Shown piece after piece: positions 32,460 through 40,146 of a stretch of 64,000 bases of DNA. Source of the stretch: CAZFPA01 sp964520975 (GTDB lineage: Bacteria; Bacillota; Negativicutes; Selenomonadales; Selenomonadaceae); NCBI GenBank assembly GCA_964520975.1, contig CAZFPA010000002.1, positions 1 through 64,000 of the forward strand. Direction: 5' to 3'. Position numbers and translations under genes: made by a program. Under the pieces are notes generated by a model that did no database searches, had not been told where the DNA came from, and saw only the letters and a list, made by a program, of their open reading frames with translations. Position 1 is the first letter of the stretch. Each line of letters begins with the position of its first letter.

Positions 32460-33206
32460 ATGAAACGAATTTCAGTTGAGCTGGTACCGCGCAGTGAGGA
32501 AAGCCTGCGGGAGGAACTCCAGCTCTTGCAGGATAAAATTCCCGGTATCGATTTAATCAATGTGCCGGATCTGCTGCGCTGCGATATCCGCAGCTGGCAG
32601 GGAGCGGCCATGGCGGCGGAGTATTTTCCCGCGGTGATGCCTCATATCCGGGCCATAGATATCGATATCGCCCGGCCGCTGCCGATGCAGGAGTATCTGC
32701 GGGAGCACGGAATCCGGGAAGTGCTCGTCATTGAGGGCGATCCGCCGCAGGATATGATGCATACGGTCTATCCAACCGTGAGCACCGATGTGATCCGCAA
32801 GTTCCGTGAGGAAATGCCGGAGGTAAAGGTCTATGCCGGTATCGATCAGTATCGCGGCAGTATGCGGCAGGAACAGTACCGCATCCGCCGCAAGCTGCAG
32901 GCCGGAGCCAGCGGTTTTTTCACCCAGCCATTTTTTGACCTGCGTCTGCTGGAGATCTATGGAGATCTGCTGGATGGTCTCGATGTCTATTGGGGGGTAT
33001 CGCCGGTGATGTCGGCCCGCTCCCAGAGCTATTGGGAACTCAAGAACAATGTGGTATTCCCGAAGAACTTCCAGCCGGACCTGGAATGGAGCATCCGGTT
33101 TGCACGGCAGGTACGTACATTTGCGGAGGACCGTGGAGACAGTATCTATCTCATGCCAATCAAAACGAATCTCCGTGCTTATCTGCAGGGTGTATTCGCT
33201 TTATAA
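32460..33206 (+). CDS. metF: Methylenetetrahydrofolate reductase (MetF family)
   Basis: A 248-residue FAD TIM-barrel protein that reduces methylene- to methyl-tetrahydrofolate. MKRISVELVPRSEESLREEL opens the barrel; VLVIEGDPPQD and GASGFFTQPFFD match the folate- and FAD-binding regions of MetF. It is shorter than E. coli MetF (296) and lacks an obvious NADH-binding part. AAGGAGATG precedes ATG 32460. The adjacent nfnAB genes suggest that electrons may come from a flavin-based complex rather than directly from NADH; that is inference. Confidence 0.85.
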   Translation: MKRISVELVPRSEESLREELQLLQDKIPGIDLINVPDLLRCDIRSWQGAAMAAEYFPAVMPHIRAIDIDIARPLPMQEYLREHGIREVLVIEGDPPQDMMHTVYPTVSTDVIRKFREEMPEVKVYAGIDQYRGSMRQEQYRIRRKLQAGASGFFTQPFFDLRLLEIYGDLLDGLDVYWGVSPVMSARSQSYWELKNNVVFPKNFQPDLEWSIRFARQVRTFAEDRGDSIYLMPIKTNLRAYLQGVFAL

Positions 33207-33292
33207 CCCGGAGCAGGATGCCACCGCCTCTGCAGGTGGCGGGTGTGAGAGGTAAATGGTGTTATAAATCAGTCAAGAGGGAGAGTTTATAC

Positions 33293-34138
33293 ATGTTTAA
33301 GATATTGAAGAAAATGGAGCTTTCGCCAGGTGTCTTTCATTTTGACATCGAGGCGCCGCGGGTAGCTAAAAAGGCTTTGCCTGGGCAGTTCATTGTATTG
33401 CGCGTCAATGATGATGGTGAGCGCATTCCGCTCACGATTGCAGATTTTGACCGTGAAAAGGGCAGCATTACGATTATTTTCCAGGTTGTAGGTGCATCGA
33501 CGGAGCTGCTGAGCAAGAAGGAAGCCGGCGATTCCATCCTGGATTTCGTGGGACCGCTTGGCCAGCCATCGCATATTGAAAAGGGGATGGGAACCATCGT
33601 CTGTGTAGGCGGTGGTATCGGTGTAGCACCGGTATATCCGATTGCCCGCGGTATGCACGAGGCCGGCAACAAGGTCATTTCCATCATGGGAGCGAAGAGC
33701 AAGGATATCCTGATCTTTGAGAAGGAAATGCGGGCTGTAAGCGATGAAGTTCTCATTACCACCGACGATGGCTCCTATGGCATCAAAGGCTTTGTAACGA
33801 ACGCGCTGCAGCAGCTCGTCGATCGCGGCGAGAAAATCGATCAGGTCACAGCCATCGGACCTGGCATCATGATGCGCAGCGTTGTAGAGGCCACGCGGCC
33901 TTTGGGCATCAAGACAATCGTGAGCCTCAATCCAATCATGGTTGACGGCACGGGCATGTGCGGCGGCTGCCGTGTCCAGGTGGGCGACGAGACAAAATTC
34001 GCCTGCGTGGATGGTCCAGAATTCGATGGGCATCTTGTGGATTTTGGCAGTCTCATGTCACGCGGTCGCATGTATCGTGAGCAGGAAGCTGAGGAAAAGG
34101 ATCATGTATGCCGTATCGGACTGGGAGGGAAAAAATAA
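33293..34138 (+). CDS. nfnA: NfnA-type FAD/NAD-binding subunit
   Basis: A 281-residue ferredoxin reductase-like subunit. An FAD domain (PGQFIVLRVNDDGERIPLTI) is followed by an NAD domain (CVGGGIGVAPVYPIARGMHE) and a C-terminal 2Fe-2S site in MCGGCRVQVGDETKFACVDG. This is the small subunit of the electron-bifurcating transhydrogenase NfnAB; SudB and GltB-associated proteins are near relatives. ATG 33293 with GAGGGAGAG before it is the start. Its TAA shares one base with the next ATG, so translation is coupled to nfnB. Confidence 0.92.
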   Translation: MFKILKKMELSPGVFHFDIEAPRVAKKALPGQFIVLRVNDDGERIPLTIADFDREKGSITIIFQVVGASTELLSKKEAGDSILDFVGPLGQPSHIEKGMGTIVCVGGGIGVAPVYPIARGMHEAGNKVISIMGAKSKDILIFEKEMRAVSDEVLITTDDGSYGIKGFVTNALQQLVDRGEKIDQVTAIGPGIMMRSVVEATRPLGIKTIVSLNPIMVDGTGMCGGCRVQVGDETKFACVDGPEFDGHLVDFGSLMSRGRMYREQEAEEKDHVCRIGLGGKK

Positions 34139-35541
34139 TGGCTCTTTCTTTAGAGAAGCATAAAATGCCGGAGCAGGACCCTAAGGTCCGGGCACATAAT
34201 TTCGATGAGGTAGCCCTGGGCTACGACGAGGAAACCGCGGTAGCGGAAGCAAACCGCTGTCTGAACTGCAAGGTACCGCAGTGCCGCAAGGGCTGCCCTG
34301 TGCAGGTCGATATTCCGGCCTTTATCAGCAAGATCAAGGAACGGGATTTTGACAGTGCTATTTCCGTTATCAAGGAATCCAATTCTCTGCCGGCTGTCTG
34401 CGGCCGTGTATGTCCGCAGGAAAACCAGTGTGAGAAGCATTGTGTGCTGGGTATCAAGGGGGAATCCGTAGGAATCGGCCGCCTGGAACGCTTTGCCGCT
34501 GATCGCAGCATGGCAAAAAATGAGGAAATCCAGCCGATCCAGTATGCAGCGGATGCCCAGAAGGTAGCCGTCATCGGAGCAGGCCCGGCCGGACTTTCCG
34601 CTGCCGGTGACCTGGCGAAAAAAGGCTATAAGGTCACGATCTTTGAGGCCTTGCACATGGCTGGCGGCGTGCTTTCCTACGGCATTCCGGAATTCCGTCT
34701 GCCGAAGGACAAGGTAGTGCAGAAGGAAATCGAAAACCTGGAAAAGCTGGGTGTGACCATTGAGGTCAATGCAGTAGCCGGTCGTCTTTTCACCATTGAT
34801 GAGCTCATGGAGGAAGAGGGATTTGCGGCCGTGTTCGTTGGAACGGGTGCCGGGTTGCCGCATTTCATGGGTATTCCGGGTGAGAATTTCAACGGCGTGT
34901 ATTCGGCCAATGAATTCCTCACGCGCTGCAATCTCATGAAAGCCTATGATTTCCCGCAGCATGCTACGCCGATTCATGTCGGAAAGAGTGTCGCCGTTGT
35001 CGGCGGCGGCAATGTGGCGATGGATGCGGCCCGTACTTCACTGCGGCTGGGGGCGGAGCATGTCTATATCGTCTATCGCCGCAGCGAGGAAGAGCTTCCG
35101 GCACGCCGGGAGGAAGTCCACCACGCGAAGGAAGAGGGCATTGATTTCCGCCTGCTGAACAATCCGGTTGAGGTCATCGGTGATGAGCAGGGCTGGGTCA
35201 AGGAACTCCGCTGCATCAAGATGGAGCTTGGCGAACCGGATGCCTCTGGCCGCCGTCGCCCGATTGCCATCGAAGGGTCAGAATTCAATCTGCCGGTGGA
35301 TACGGTCATCATCGCGATCGGTACCGGTCCAAACCCGATTGTTGCTTCGACAACGCCGGGTCTTGCCACTACGAAGCGTGGCAATATTGCGGCGGATGAA
35401 GAGACAGGGGCTACTTCCAAGCCGGGTGTTTTTGCGGGCGGCGATATCGTCACGGGCGCCGCGACGGTCATTCTCGCGATGGGAGCAGGCAAAAAGGCAG
35501 CTGCGGCCATCGATGAATACCTGAAAAAAAAGCGCTCCTGA
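34138..35541 (+). CDS. nfnB: NfnB-type glutamate synthase-like subunit
   Basis: A 467-residue flavoprotein with two N-terminal 4Fe-4S sites (CLNCKVPQCRKGCP and CGRVCPQENQCEKHC), an FAD site (VAVIGAGPAGLSAAGDLAKKGY) and an NADPH site (VAVVGGGNVAMDAARTSLRLG). With NfnA it couples NADH, NADPH and ferredoxin by electron bifurcation. Alternative name: GltA-like or SudA subunit. GGGAGGG precedes the ATG. It ends the nine-gene operon that began with tatA2 and is followed by a terminator. Confidence 0.93.
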   Translation: MALSLEKHKMPEQDPKVRAHNFDEVALGYDEETAVAEANRCLNCKVPQCRKGCPVQVDIPAFISKIKERDFDSAISVIKESNSLPAVCGRVCPQENQCEKHCVLGIKGESVGIGRLERFAADRSMAKNEEIQPIQYAADAQKVAVIGAGPAGLSAAGDLAKKGYKVTIFEALHMAGGVLSYGIPEFRLPKDKVVQKEIENLEKLGVTIEVNAVAGRLFTIDELMEEEGFAAVFVGTGAGLPHFMGIPGENFNGVYSANEFLTRCNLMKAYDFPQHATPIHVGKSVAVVGGGNVAMDAARTSLRLGAEHVYIVYRRSEEELPARREEVHHAKEEGIDFRLLNNPVEVIGDEQGWVKELRCIKMELGEPDASGRRRPIAIEGSEFNLPVDTVIIAIGTGPNPIVASTTPGLATTKRGNIAADEETGATSKPGVFAGGDIVTGAATVILAMGAGKKAAAAIDEYLKKKRS

Positions 35542-35578
35542 GCAGTACTTGCCAGCAGCGTGAAAATAGGTTAGGATA

Positions 35579-35613
35579 AAAGCAGAGGACAATTCGTCTT
35601 CTGTTTTTATTTT
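35579..35613 (+). terminator. Terminator of the tat-nfn operon
   Basis: AAAGCAGAGGAC and GTCTTCTGTTTTT form the stem and T-run directly after nfnB. Confidence 0.85.
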
Positions 35614-35637
35614 ATGTTTAGAAGGAACCGGTTTTAT

Positions 35638-36198
35638 ATGATGAATTTTACAGCCATTGATTTTGAGACGGCCACCTCCAGTCGCAATTCAGCCTGCAGC
35701 GTGGCACTCGTTGAAGTAAAGGATGACAAGCTCGTTGATTCCTATTATGCACTGATCCGGCCGCCTGCCTTGCGGTTCAATCCGTTTAATATCCACATTC
35801 ATGGTATTCATCCGGAGGATGTAGCGGATGCTCCGGATTTTGCGGGTATATGGCCGGAGCTGGCCAAGCGGCTGGCCGGGCGCATCGTGGTGGCGCATAA
35901 CGCACAGTTCGATATGAGCGTGCTCAAGGCGTCGCTGCGGGAGGCGGGGCTCCGGCCACCGGCATTCTCCCATTGCTGTACCGTGAGCCTGGCCCGGCAT
36001 GCCTGGCCCCATCTGATGAACCACAAGCTGGATACCGTGGGAAAATATCTGCACATCCAGTTCCAGCATCATAATGCACTGGATGATGCGCGTACCTGTG
36101 CGGCCATTCCGATGGCTGCCGGGCGGGAGATGGCGGCAGAGAACTTTGCGGAGCTTGCCAGGCGTTTGCAGGTTCCCATCAAGCCGTTCCAATGCTGA
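35638..36198 (+). CDS. DEDD 3'-5' exonuclease (DNA polymerase III epsilon-like)
   Basis: A 186-residue exonuclease. FTAIDFETA carries the first acidic pair, VVAHNAQFDMSVL the second, and HHNALDDARTC the final His-Asp of the DEDDh type. Single-domain proteins of this kind proofread or process DNA/RNA ends; which substrate is unclear. AGAAGGA lies ten bases before ATG 35638, with ATG 35641 equally possible. It may be co-transcribed with the DUF523 gene 18 bases downstream. Confidence 0.9.
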   Translation: MMNFTAIDFETATSSRNSACSVALVEVKDDKLVDSYYALIRPPALRFNPFNIHIHGIHPEDVADAPDFAGIWPELAKRLAGRIVVAHNAQFDMSVLKASLREAGLRPPAFSHCCTVSLARHAWPHLMNHKLDTVGKYLHIQFQHHNALDDARTCAAIPMAAGREMAAENFAELARRLQVPIKPFQC

Positions 36199-36216
36199 TA
36201 GAAGGAAGCGAGATAT

Positions 36217-36711
36217 ATGATTCTGGTAAGTGCCTGTCTTTTAGGCCATAAAGTGAAGTACAGCGGCGGTTCGAATCCGCATGCGCTGTTGATGAAATAC
36301 AATGAACGCGGCCAGTTCATGGCTGTCTGTCCGGAATGCCTGGGCCAGCTGCCTATTCCACGGCCACCGGTAGAGATACAGCAGGCGGATGGTGCAGCTG
36401 TATTGGCTGGCAATGCCCGGGTACAGAGTGCCGATGGCAAGGATGTCACCAGCTGCTTCCTGCATGGTGCACAGGAGGTTTTGCAGACAGCTGCGGCCTA
36501 TGGCATTCGAACGGCGATTCTGAAGGAAAACAGCCCCTCCTGCGGGGTCCATGCTGTGTACGATGGAAGCTTCAGTCACAACCGGCTGTCCGGTCAGGGG
36601 GTATGCGCTGCGCTGCTGGCACAGCATGGCATCCGCCTGTATTCAGAGAAGGATATGACGGAAGAGCTGCTGGAGAAGCTGCTGGAGGAAGACAAGGATT
36701 CCCGGCAGTAA
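36217..36711 (+). CDS. DUF523 family protein (YbbK-like)
   Basis: A 164-residue protein with the family signature MILVSACLLGHKVKYSGGSN at the N-terminus, AVCPECLGQLPIPRPPVEIQ and LKENSPSCG, each holding conserved cysteines. The function is not established; conserved Cys suggest a metal or thiol role. GAAGGAAGC precedes the ATG. It lies between an exonuclease and a CDF transporter. The length is usual for the short form of the family. Confidence 0.88.
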   Translation: MILVSACLLGHKVKYSGGSNPHALLMKYNERGQFMAVCPECLGQLPIPRPPVEIQQADGAAVLAGNARVQSADGKDVTSCFLHGAQEVLQTAAAYGIRTAILKENSPSCGVHAVYDGSFSHNRLSGQGVCAALLAQHGIRLYSEKDMTEELLEKLLEEDKDSRQ

Positions 36712-36768
36712 GCATGGGGCTGTATTCCTGGGGTTACCCCTATTCTAAGAGGCAATCTGGAGGTTTTT

Positions 36769-37683
36769 ATGCAAAACAGCGAAGCTTTGAAAAAACGGAC
36801 GGCCTGGCTGTCCATTCTTTCCAATACGGTTCTGGTGCTGTTGAAGCTCCTCGTGGGGATCAGTACCGGGGCCGTGAGCCTCATTTCCGAGGCACTGCAT
36901 TCTGGGATCGATCTTTTGGCGGCACTTATCGCCTTTTGGGCTGTGCACAAGTCAGCTGTGCCGCCGGATATGGAGCACGATTATGGTCACGGAAAGTACG
37001 AGAACATCTCGTCGGCTATCGAGGCTGTGCTCATCCTTGCGGCTGCCTGCGGCATCATTGCGGAATCCGTAAAGAAGTTCAGCCAGGCGGAGCCGCCGCA
37101 GCTTTTGGAATATGGCATTGTCATTATGGCGGTATCTATCGTCATCAACATTATCGTGTCACGGCGGCTCATGAAGGTGGCGCGGGAGACGGGCTCACAG
37201 GCACTGGAGGCTGATGGACTTCATCTGCAGGCGGATGTATGGACCTCGGTGGGGGTGCTCATCGGTCTTGTGCTCATAAAGCTGACCGGCTGGCTCTGGC
37301 TCGATCCGGCCATCGCCATTTTCGTTGCCTGCATCATTTTCCATGCGGGCTGGGGCATGGTCGTGGATTCGGCGAAGGAGCTTACCGACGCCAGTCTGCC
37401 GCCTGAGGATGAAGAGCGCATCGGCGTTATTTTTGAACAGCATCCGGAGGTGCTGGGGTATCATTGCCTGCGCACGCGAAAATCCGGGGCCTACAAGCTT
37501 CTCGATGTGCACCTGCTCTTCGACGGCAGTATGCCGCTGCGCCGTGTCCACAGCATCTGTGATGAGCTTGAACAGCAGATTCGGCAGGCCTTTGGGACCT
37601 TTGATGTGCTCATTCATGCCGAACCTTTTGAGGATGTGCAGGAAACCAAGGAAAGTCAGTACGCAAAATCGCATCAGATATGA
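36769..37683 (+). CDS. Cation diffusion facilitator transporter (short)
   Basis: A 304-residue CDF protein with six membrane helices and a C-terminal cytosolic domain. Metal-site motifs are LISEALHSGIDLLAAL and LEADGLHLQADVWTSVGV (HxxxD in both), closer to the Zn-CDF/FieF pattern than the gene at 14165. GGAGG lies just before the ATG. It follows the DUF523 gene by 57 bases and is closed by a terminator shared with the converging pdxY-like gene. Confidence 0.92.
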   Translation: MQNSEALKKRTAWLSILSNTVLVLLKLLVGISTGAVSLISEALHSGIDLLAALIAFWAVHKSAVPPDMEHDYGHGKYENISSAIEAVLILAAACGIIAESVKKFSQAEPPQLLEYGIVIMAVSIVINIIVSRRLMKVARETGSQALEADGLHLQADVWTSVGVLIGLVLIKLTGWLWLDPAIAIFVACIIFHAGWGMVVDSAKELTDASLPPEDEERIGVIFEQHPEVLGYHCLRTRKSGAYKLLDVHLLFDGSMPLRRVHSICDELEQQIRQAFGTFDVLIHAEPFEDVQETKESQYAKSHQI

Positions 37684-37696
37684 TTGGGAACAAACC

Positions 37697-37730
37697 AAAA
37701 AGAGAGCCGCTGGCAGCGACTCTCTTTTGT
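37697..37730. terminator. Terminator, CDF transporter / pdxY
   Basis: AAAAGAGAG-(CCGCTGGCAGCG)-ACTCTCTTTT; flanking A- and T-runs allow use from both sides. Confidence 0.85.
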
Positions 37731-37759
37731 TCTCTGGCTGATGGATGGGGCAGGCCGTT

Positions 37760-38614
37760 TTAGAGCAGGCCTAAATCCTGGATATAGGAAGGAAGATTAG
37801 CTTCGAAGTTCACGCCGTAACGGAGCTCGGTCTGGGCCTTTTGTGTCCAGGAAATGCTGCGAACCGTGAATGCCACAGCGATGCGCACGGCCTCATCCAA
37901 TGGCTTGCCGTTCATGAGGGCACCGATGAGGGCACTGCCGAATACATCGCCGGTACCATGATAACTGCCGCTGATTTTTTCCCCGAGGACATAGCGGATT
38001 TCATTTTTCGCTACATCATAGGTAGCCGCGCCGAGCTTCGTATTGTCGAAGTATACGCCGGTGAGTACGATGAGCTTAGTTTTGGTAGCCGCGGCTAAAC
38101 GCTTCAGGAGCTCTTCAATGTAGGCCTTTGTATATGGTCCTTCCTGGTATTCCTCATCCAGCATGAGTGTGGCTTCTGTGAGATTCGGCATGATGAGATC
38201 CGCTTTGCCGCAGAGTTCCTTCATGGCCTGCGGGAAGCTCGCATCGAAGATGGTGTAGAGCTTGCCGTTATCTGCCATTACAGGGTCTACCGCAATGAGC
38301 GTATCCTCAGCCTTGAGCTTGTCAAAGGCCTGGCTCACGAGGTCAATCTGCTCGTAGGAGCCGAGGAAGCCGGTGTAGATGGCATCAAAATGGAGCTTCA
38401 GCGATTTCCAGTGACGGACGATGGGGGCGATATCGGTGGTGAGATCCCGGTAGGTAAAACCGGTGAATCCACCTGTATGGGTAGAAAGAACGGCCGTAGG
38501 CAGTACGGAGCATTCTACACCGGCTGCCGAAATAATCGGCAGGGCGACGGTGAGGGAACATTTGCCAACTCCGGAAATGTCATGGATGGCAGCGACTCGT
38601 TTTTGTTTCAGCAT
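37760..38614 (-). CDS. Pyridoxine/pyridoxal/pyridoxamine kinase
   Basis: A 284-residue ribokinase-fold kinase that makes pyridoxal 5'-phosphate by salvage. AAIHDISGVGKCSLTVALPI is the N-terminal substrate site, DPVMADNGKLY the central motif, and GTGDVFGSALIGAL the anion hole with catalytic Asp. The best fit is the PdxK/PdxY group with a Cys in GVGKCS, as in Firmicute dual kinases. Minus-strand ATG 38614 with AGGAAGG nine bases ahead is the start. Upstream palindromes suggest dedicated control. Confidence 0.93.
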   Translation of the reverse strand: MLKQKRVAAIHDISGVGKCSLTVALPIISAAGVECSVLPTAVLSTHTGGFTGFTYRDLTTDIAPIVRHWKSLKLHFDAIYTGFLGSYEQIDLVSQAFDKLKAEDTLIAVDPVMADNGKLYTIFDASFPQAMKELCGKADLIMPNLTEATLMLDEEYQEGPYTKAYIEELLKRLAAATKTKLIVLTGVYFDNTKLGAATYDVAKNEIRYVLGEKISGSYHGTGDVFGSALIGALMNGKPLDEAVRIAVAFTVRSISWTQKAQTELRYGVNFEANLPSYIQDLGLL

Positions 38615-38732
38615 GAAAATCATCCTTCCTCGATGCGGCCTCTGCAGCAGGCCGTTGTTCCTTTATGTCTTTGTGAACAGTACCAAGTATAGCGTAATTT
38701 TTTCGCTATGAAAAGATAATAACAGGATATTC

Positions 38733-38758
38733 CCCATATTGTATTGATACAATGTGGG
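38733..38758. promoter_or_regulatory. Palindrome between pdxY and response regulator
   Basis: CCCATATTGTAT-TG-ATACAATGTGGG pairs at 11 of 12 positions, with a perfect core TTGTATTGATACAA (38739-38752). It is about 120 bases upstream of pdxY and 150 of the response regulator. A second inverted repeat, ATAGCG-N9-CGCTAT (about 38690-38709), overlaps the probable pdxY promoter. Confidence 0.5.
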
Positions 38759-38814
38759 TGTAAAAAAGATGTCAGATAAAAGGGAAAGCGATAGTTGCTG
38801 TCGAATGAATACAG

Positions 38815-38838
38815 GGGAATTCTAAAGGGAATTCTAAA
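38815..38838 (+). repeat. Two tandem 12-base units
   Basis: GGGAATTCTAAA occurs twice in direct contact, 70 bases before the response regulator gene. Each unit contains the GAATTC palindrome. They could be tandem binding sites or slippage. Confidence 0.5.
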
Positions 38839-38905
38839 ATGTAAGAATGCATGTAAGCAATAAACAAGGGATGTTTATGCAATCATCCGATGGAGGCTGA
38901 TGGAG

Positions 38906-39310
38906 ATGTATAAGGATGGAAGGCCACGTGTGTTGGTAGTGGATGATGTGACGATGAATCTGAAGCTGGCGGAGATGATCCTGCAGCGCCGCCTTTCGGC
39001 AGAGGTGTTGTTGGCATCCTCGGGGAAGGAATGTCTGGATATCCTGCATCGGGAAAAGGTGGATATCATTCTGCTCGATATCGCGATGCCGGACATGGAT
39101 GGTATTGAAACCCTGCAGCTCATTCGTCAGGAACGGTTCCTGGGGGATATTCCGGTGATATTCCTGACAGCGGCATCGGATGCCCTGACGGTAGTAAGGG
39201 CTAGTGAGATGCATGCCAACGATTATATCCGCAAGCCCTTTCAGGCAGATGACCTCGTGGACAGGGTCAGCCTGGTTCTGCGAGAGCAGCGTGGATTCTT
39301 TGAAAATTGA
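38906..39310 (+). CDS. Single-domain response regulator
   Basis: A 134-residue receiver domain alone, like CheY/Spo0F. The acidic pair VVDDV, phospho-acceptor Asp in IILLDIAMPDMDG, switch Thr in FLTAASD and Lys in YIRKPF are all present. There is no output domain, so it acts by protein contact or in a phosphorelay. No histidine kinase is adjacent. GGAGG lies nine bases before ATG 38906, making it better than ATG 38900. Confidence 0.93.
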   Translation: MYKDGRPRVLVVDDVTMNLKLAEMILQRRLSAEVLLASSGKECLDILHREKVDIILLDIAMPDMDGIETLQLIRQERFLGDIPVIFLTAASDALTVVRASEMHANDYIRKPFQADDLVDRVSLVLREQRGFFEN

Positions 39311-39355
39311 CAAATATTCTTTGCCTATGCTAAAATATGAAAGCTGAACGGCGAT

Positions 39356-39439
39356 GCGGGCGTGGCGGAATGGCAGACGCGCTGGACTTAGGATCCAGTG
39401 CCGCAAGGCGTGGAGGTTCAAGTCCTCTCGCCCGCACCA
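39356..39439 (+). tRNA. tRNA-Leu (anticodon TAG)
   Basis: GCGGGCG pairs with CGCCCGC, then ACCA is encoded. The anticodon arm CTGGA-CTTAGGA-TCCAG has TAG at 39389-39391, and a long variable arm (GTGCCGCAAGGCGT) marks a class II tRNA. The T-arm GAGGTTCAAGTCCTC is normal. Confidence 0.97.
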
Positions 39440-39450
39440 ATAGATAAATC

Positions 39451-39480
39451 AAGGCTTCCGGGATTCCGGAAGCCTTTTTG
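39451..39480 (+). terminator. Terminator after tRNA-Leu
   Basis: AAGGCTTCCGG pairs with CCGGAAGCCTT, followed by TTT. Confidence 0.88.
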
Positions 39481-39660
39481 CTATCTGTTTCTGTGATGAA
39501 AAAAGTTTTGCAGCAGTTTTTTGGCAGCGGCTGCGATGGCCAGCAGGAGTGGCAGGACAAATGGCAGACAGTTGGCAAATGCACGAAAAACGGTACCGGA
39601 ATGAGCAAAGGCTATAGTCGGAACCAGTAAAGAACTGAGGCTAAGGATTAAAATTCGCAT
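39481..39660 (-). CDS. Small membrane or exported protein (59 aa)
   Basis: A 59-residue minus-strand frame: MRILILSLSSLLVPTIAFAH looks like a signal peptide with AFA-HS as a cleavage site, followed by a second hydrophobic stretch (CLPFVLPLLLAIAAAA) and a basic tail ending HHRNR. The upstream consensus promoter contains a palindrome like those bound by CsoR-family metal/sulfur sensors, which makes a coding role likely. The ribosome site is weak (GGTG). I do not recognise the family. Histidines and one cysteine could bind copper, but that is speculation. Confidence 0.55.
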   Translation of the reverse strand: MRILILSLSSLLVPTIAFAHSGTVFRAFANCLPFVLPLLLAIAAAAKKLLQNFFHHRNR

Positions 39661-39682
39661 AAAAACACCAGCTTTCGACTAT

Positions 39683-39711
39683 ATCATATCCCCCCTAGGG
39701 GGATATGTCAA
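39683..39711 (-). promoter_or_regulatory. Promoter with CsoR/CstR-like operator in spacer
   Basis: Minus strand: TTGACA (39711-39706), exactly 17 bases, TATGAT (39688-39683). The spacer is almost wholly an inverted repeat, CCCCC-TA-GGGGGG flanked by ATAT/ATAT. CsoR-family regulators bind AT-flanked C-run/G-run sites of this form, so repression by a metal or persulfide sensor is expected. Confidence 0.7.
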
Positions 39712-39826
39712 GCGTCTGTAAAGAGGACGGTGCAGTTCTGGGGTAAGGAGAAGGAAATCCTGTACGATGCTATCTGTGCGTATAAAATACGCATTTATCT
39801 GTCAGAAATTAAATTGCTGCAATGTC

Positions 39827-39855
39827 TTGACATATATGCGATTTGGTGATATGAT
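39827..39855 (+). promoter_or_regulatory. Promoter of the cobalamin riboswitch
   Basis: TTGACA (39827-39832), 17 bases, TATGAT (39850-39855). Transcription should begin about 30 bases before the riboswitch. Confidence 0.8.
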
Positions 39856-39887
39856 GTGCAAGAAAGTTAAAGAACAAATTTACAAAA

Positions 39888-40083
39888 TTTCATAGCGATT
39901 GGATGAGGTGTCGAAAGACTTAATAGGGAAGCTGGTATATGCCAGCGCGGTCCCGCCACTGTAACAGGGAGCGAATCTGCATAGAGATGTCACTGGAGCG
40001 AAAGCTTTGGGAAGGCGCAGAGGAGCAATGATCTGGAGCCAGGAGAACTGCCTTGTCAGCAATCACCGTTTGACCTGCGAGCG
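39888..40083 (+). promoter_or_regulatory. Cobalamin riboswitch
   Basis: AATAGGGAAGCTGG, CCAGCGCGGTCCCGCCACTG and TAACAGGGAGC match the B12-box core, and GAGCCAGGAGAACTGCCT closes the element. The order and spacing are those of the class I adenosylcobalamin aptamer. A terminator follows within 40 bases, the usual OFF switch when B12 is bound. The next gene is a GntP-type permease 400 bases downstream; no cobalamin synthesis or transport gene lies here. Confidence 0.92.
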
Positions 40084-40119
40084 ATGGGGAAGGGGATTTT
40101 GAGTGTATTCCGTATGTTC

Positions 40120-40146
40120 AAATCCTGGCGATGCCGGGATTTTTTA
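40120..40146 (+). terminator. Terminator of riboswitch expression platform
   Basis: AAATCCTGGC-GAT-GCCGGGATTT followed by T. Its position directly after the aptamer marks it as the regulated terminator. Confidence 0.85.

Noticed and set aside
30758..32611. A 617-codon open frame on the minus strand opposite fhs
   Set aside because: It lies fully across fhs and its neighbours, has biased His/Arg-rich composition, no ribosome site and no family resemblance. It reflects codon bias of the real gene.
33207..33292. Possible further copy of the hairpin-promoter repeat before nfnA
   Set aside because: GCCACC/GGTGGC hairpin and TGTTATAAA are present, but spacing is longer and the conserved TGAACAAT is absent; kept out of the family.
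39330..39608. Minus-strand 92-codon frame with the stretch RARGLEPPRLAALDPKSSAS
   Set aside because: This is the familiar false translation of an antisense tRNA-Leu; the same artefact appears on the plus strand over tRNA-Gln (52945-53157) and on the minus strand over the tmRNA end (6095-6283).
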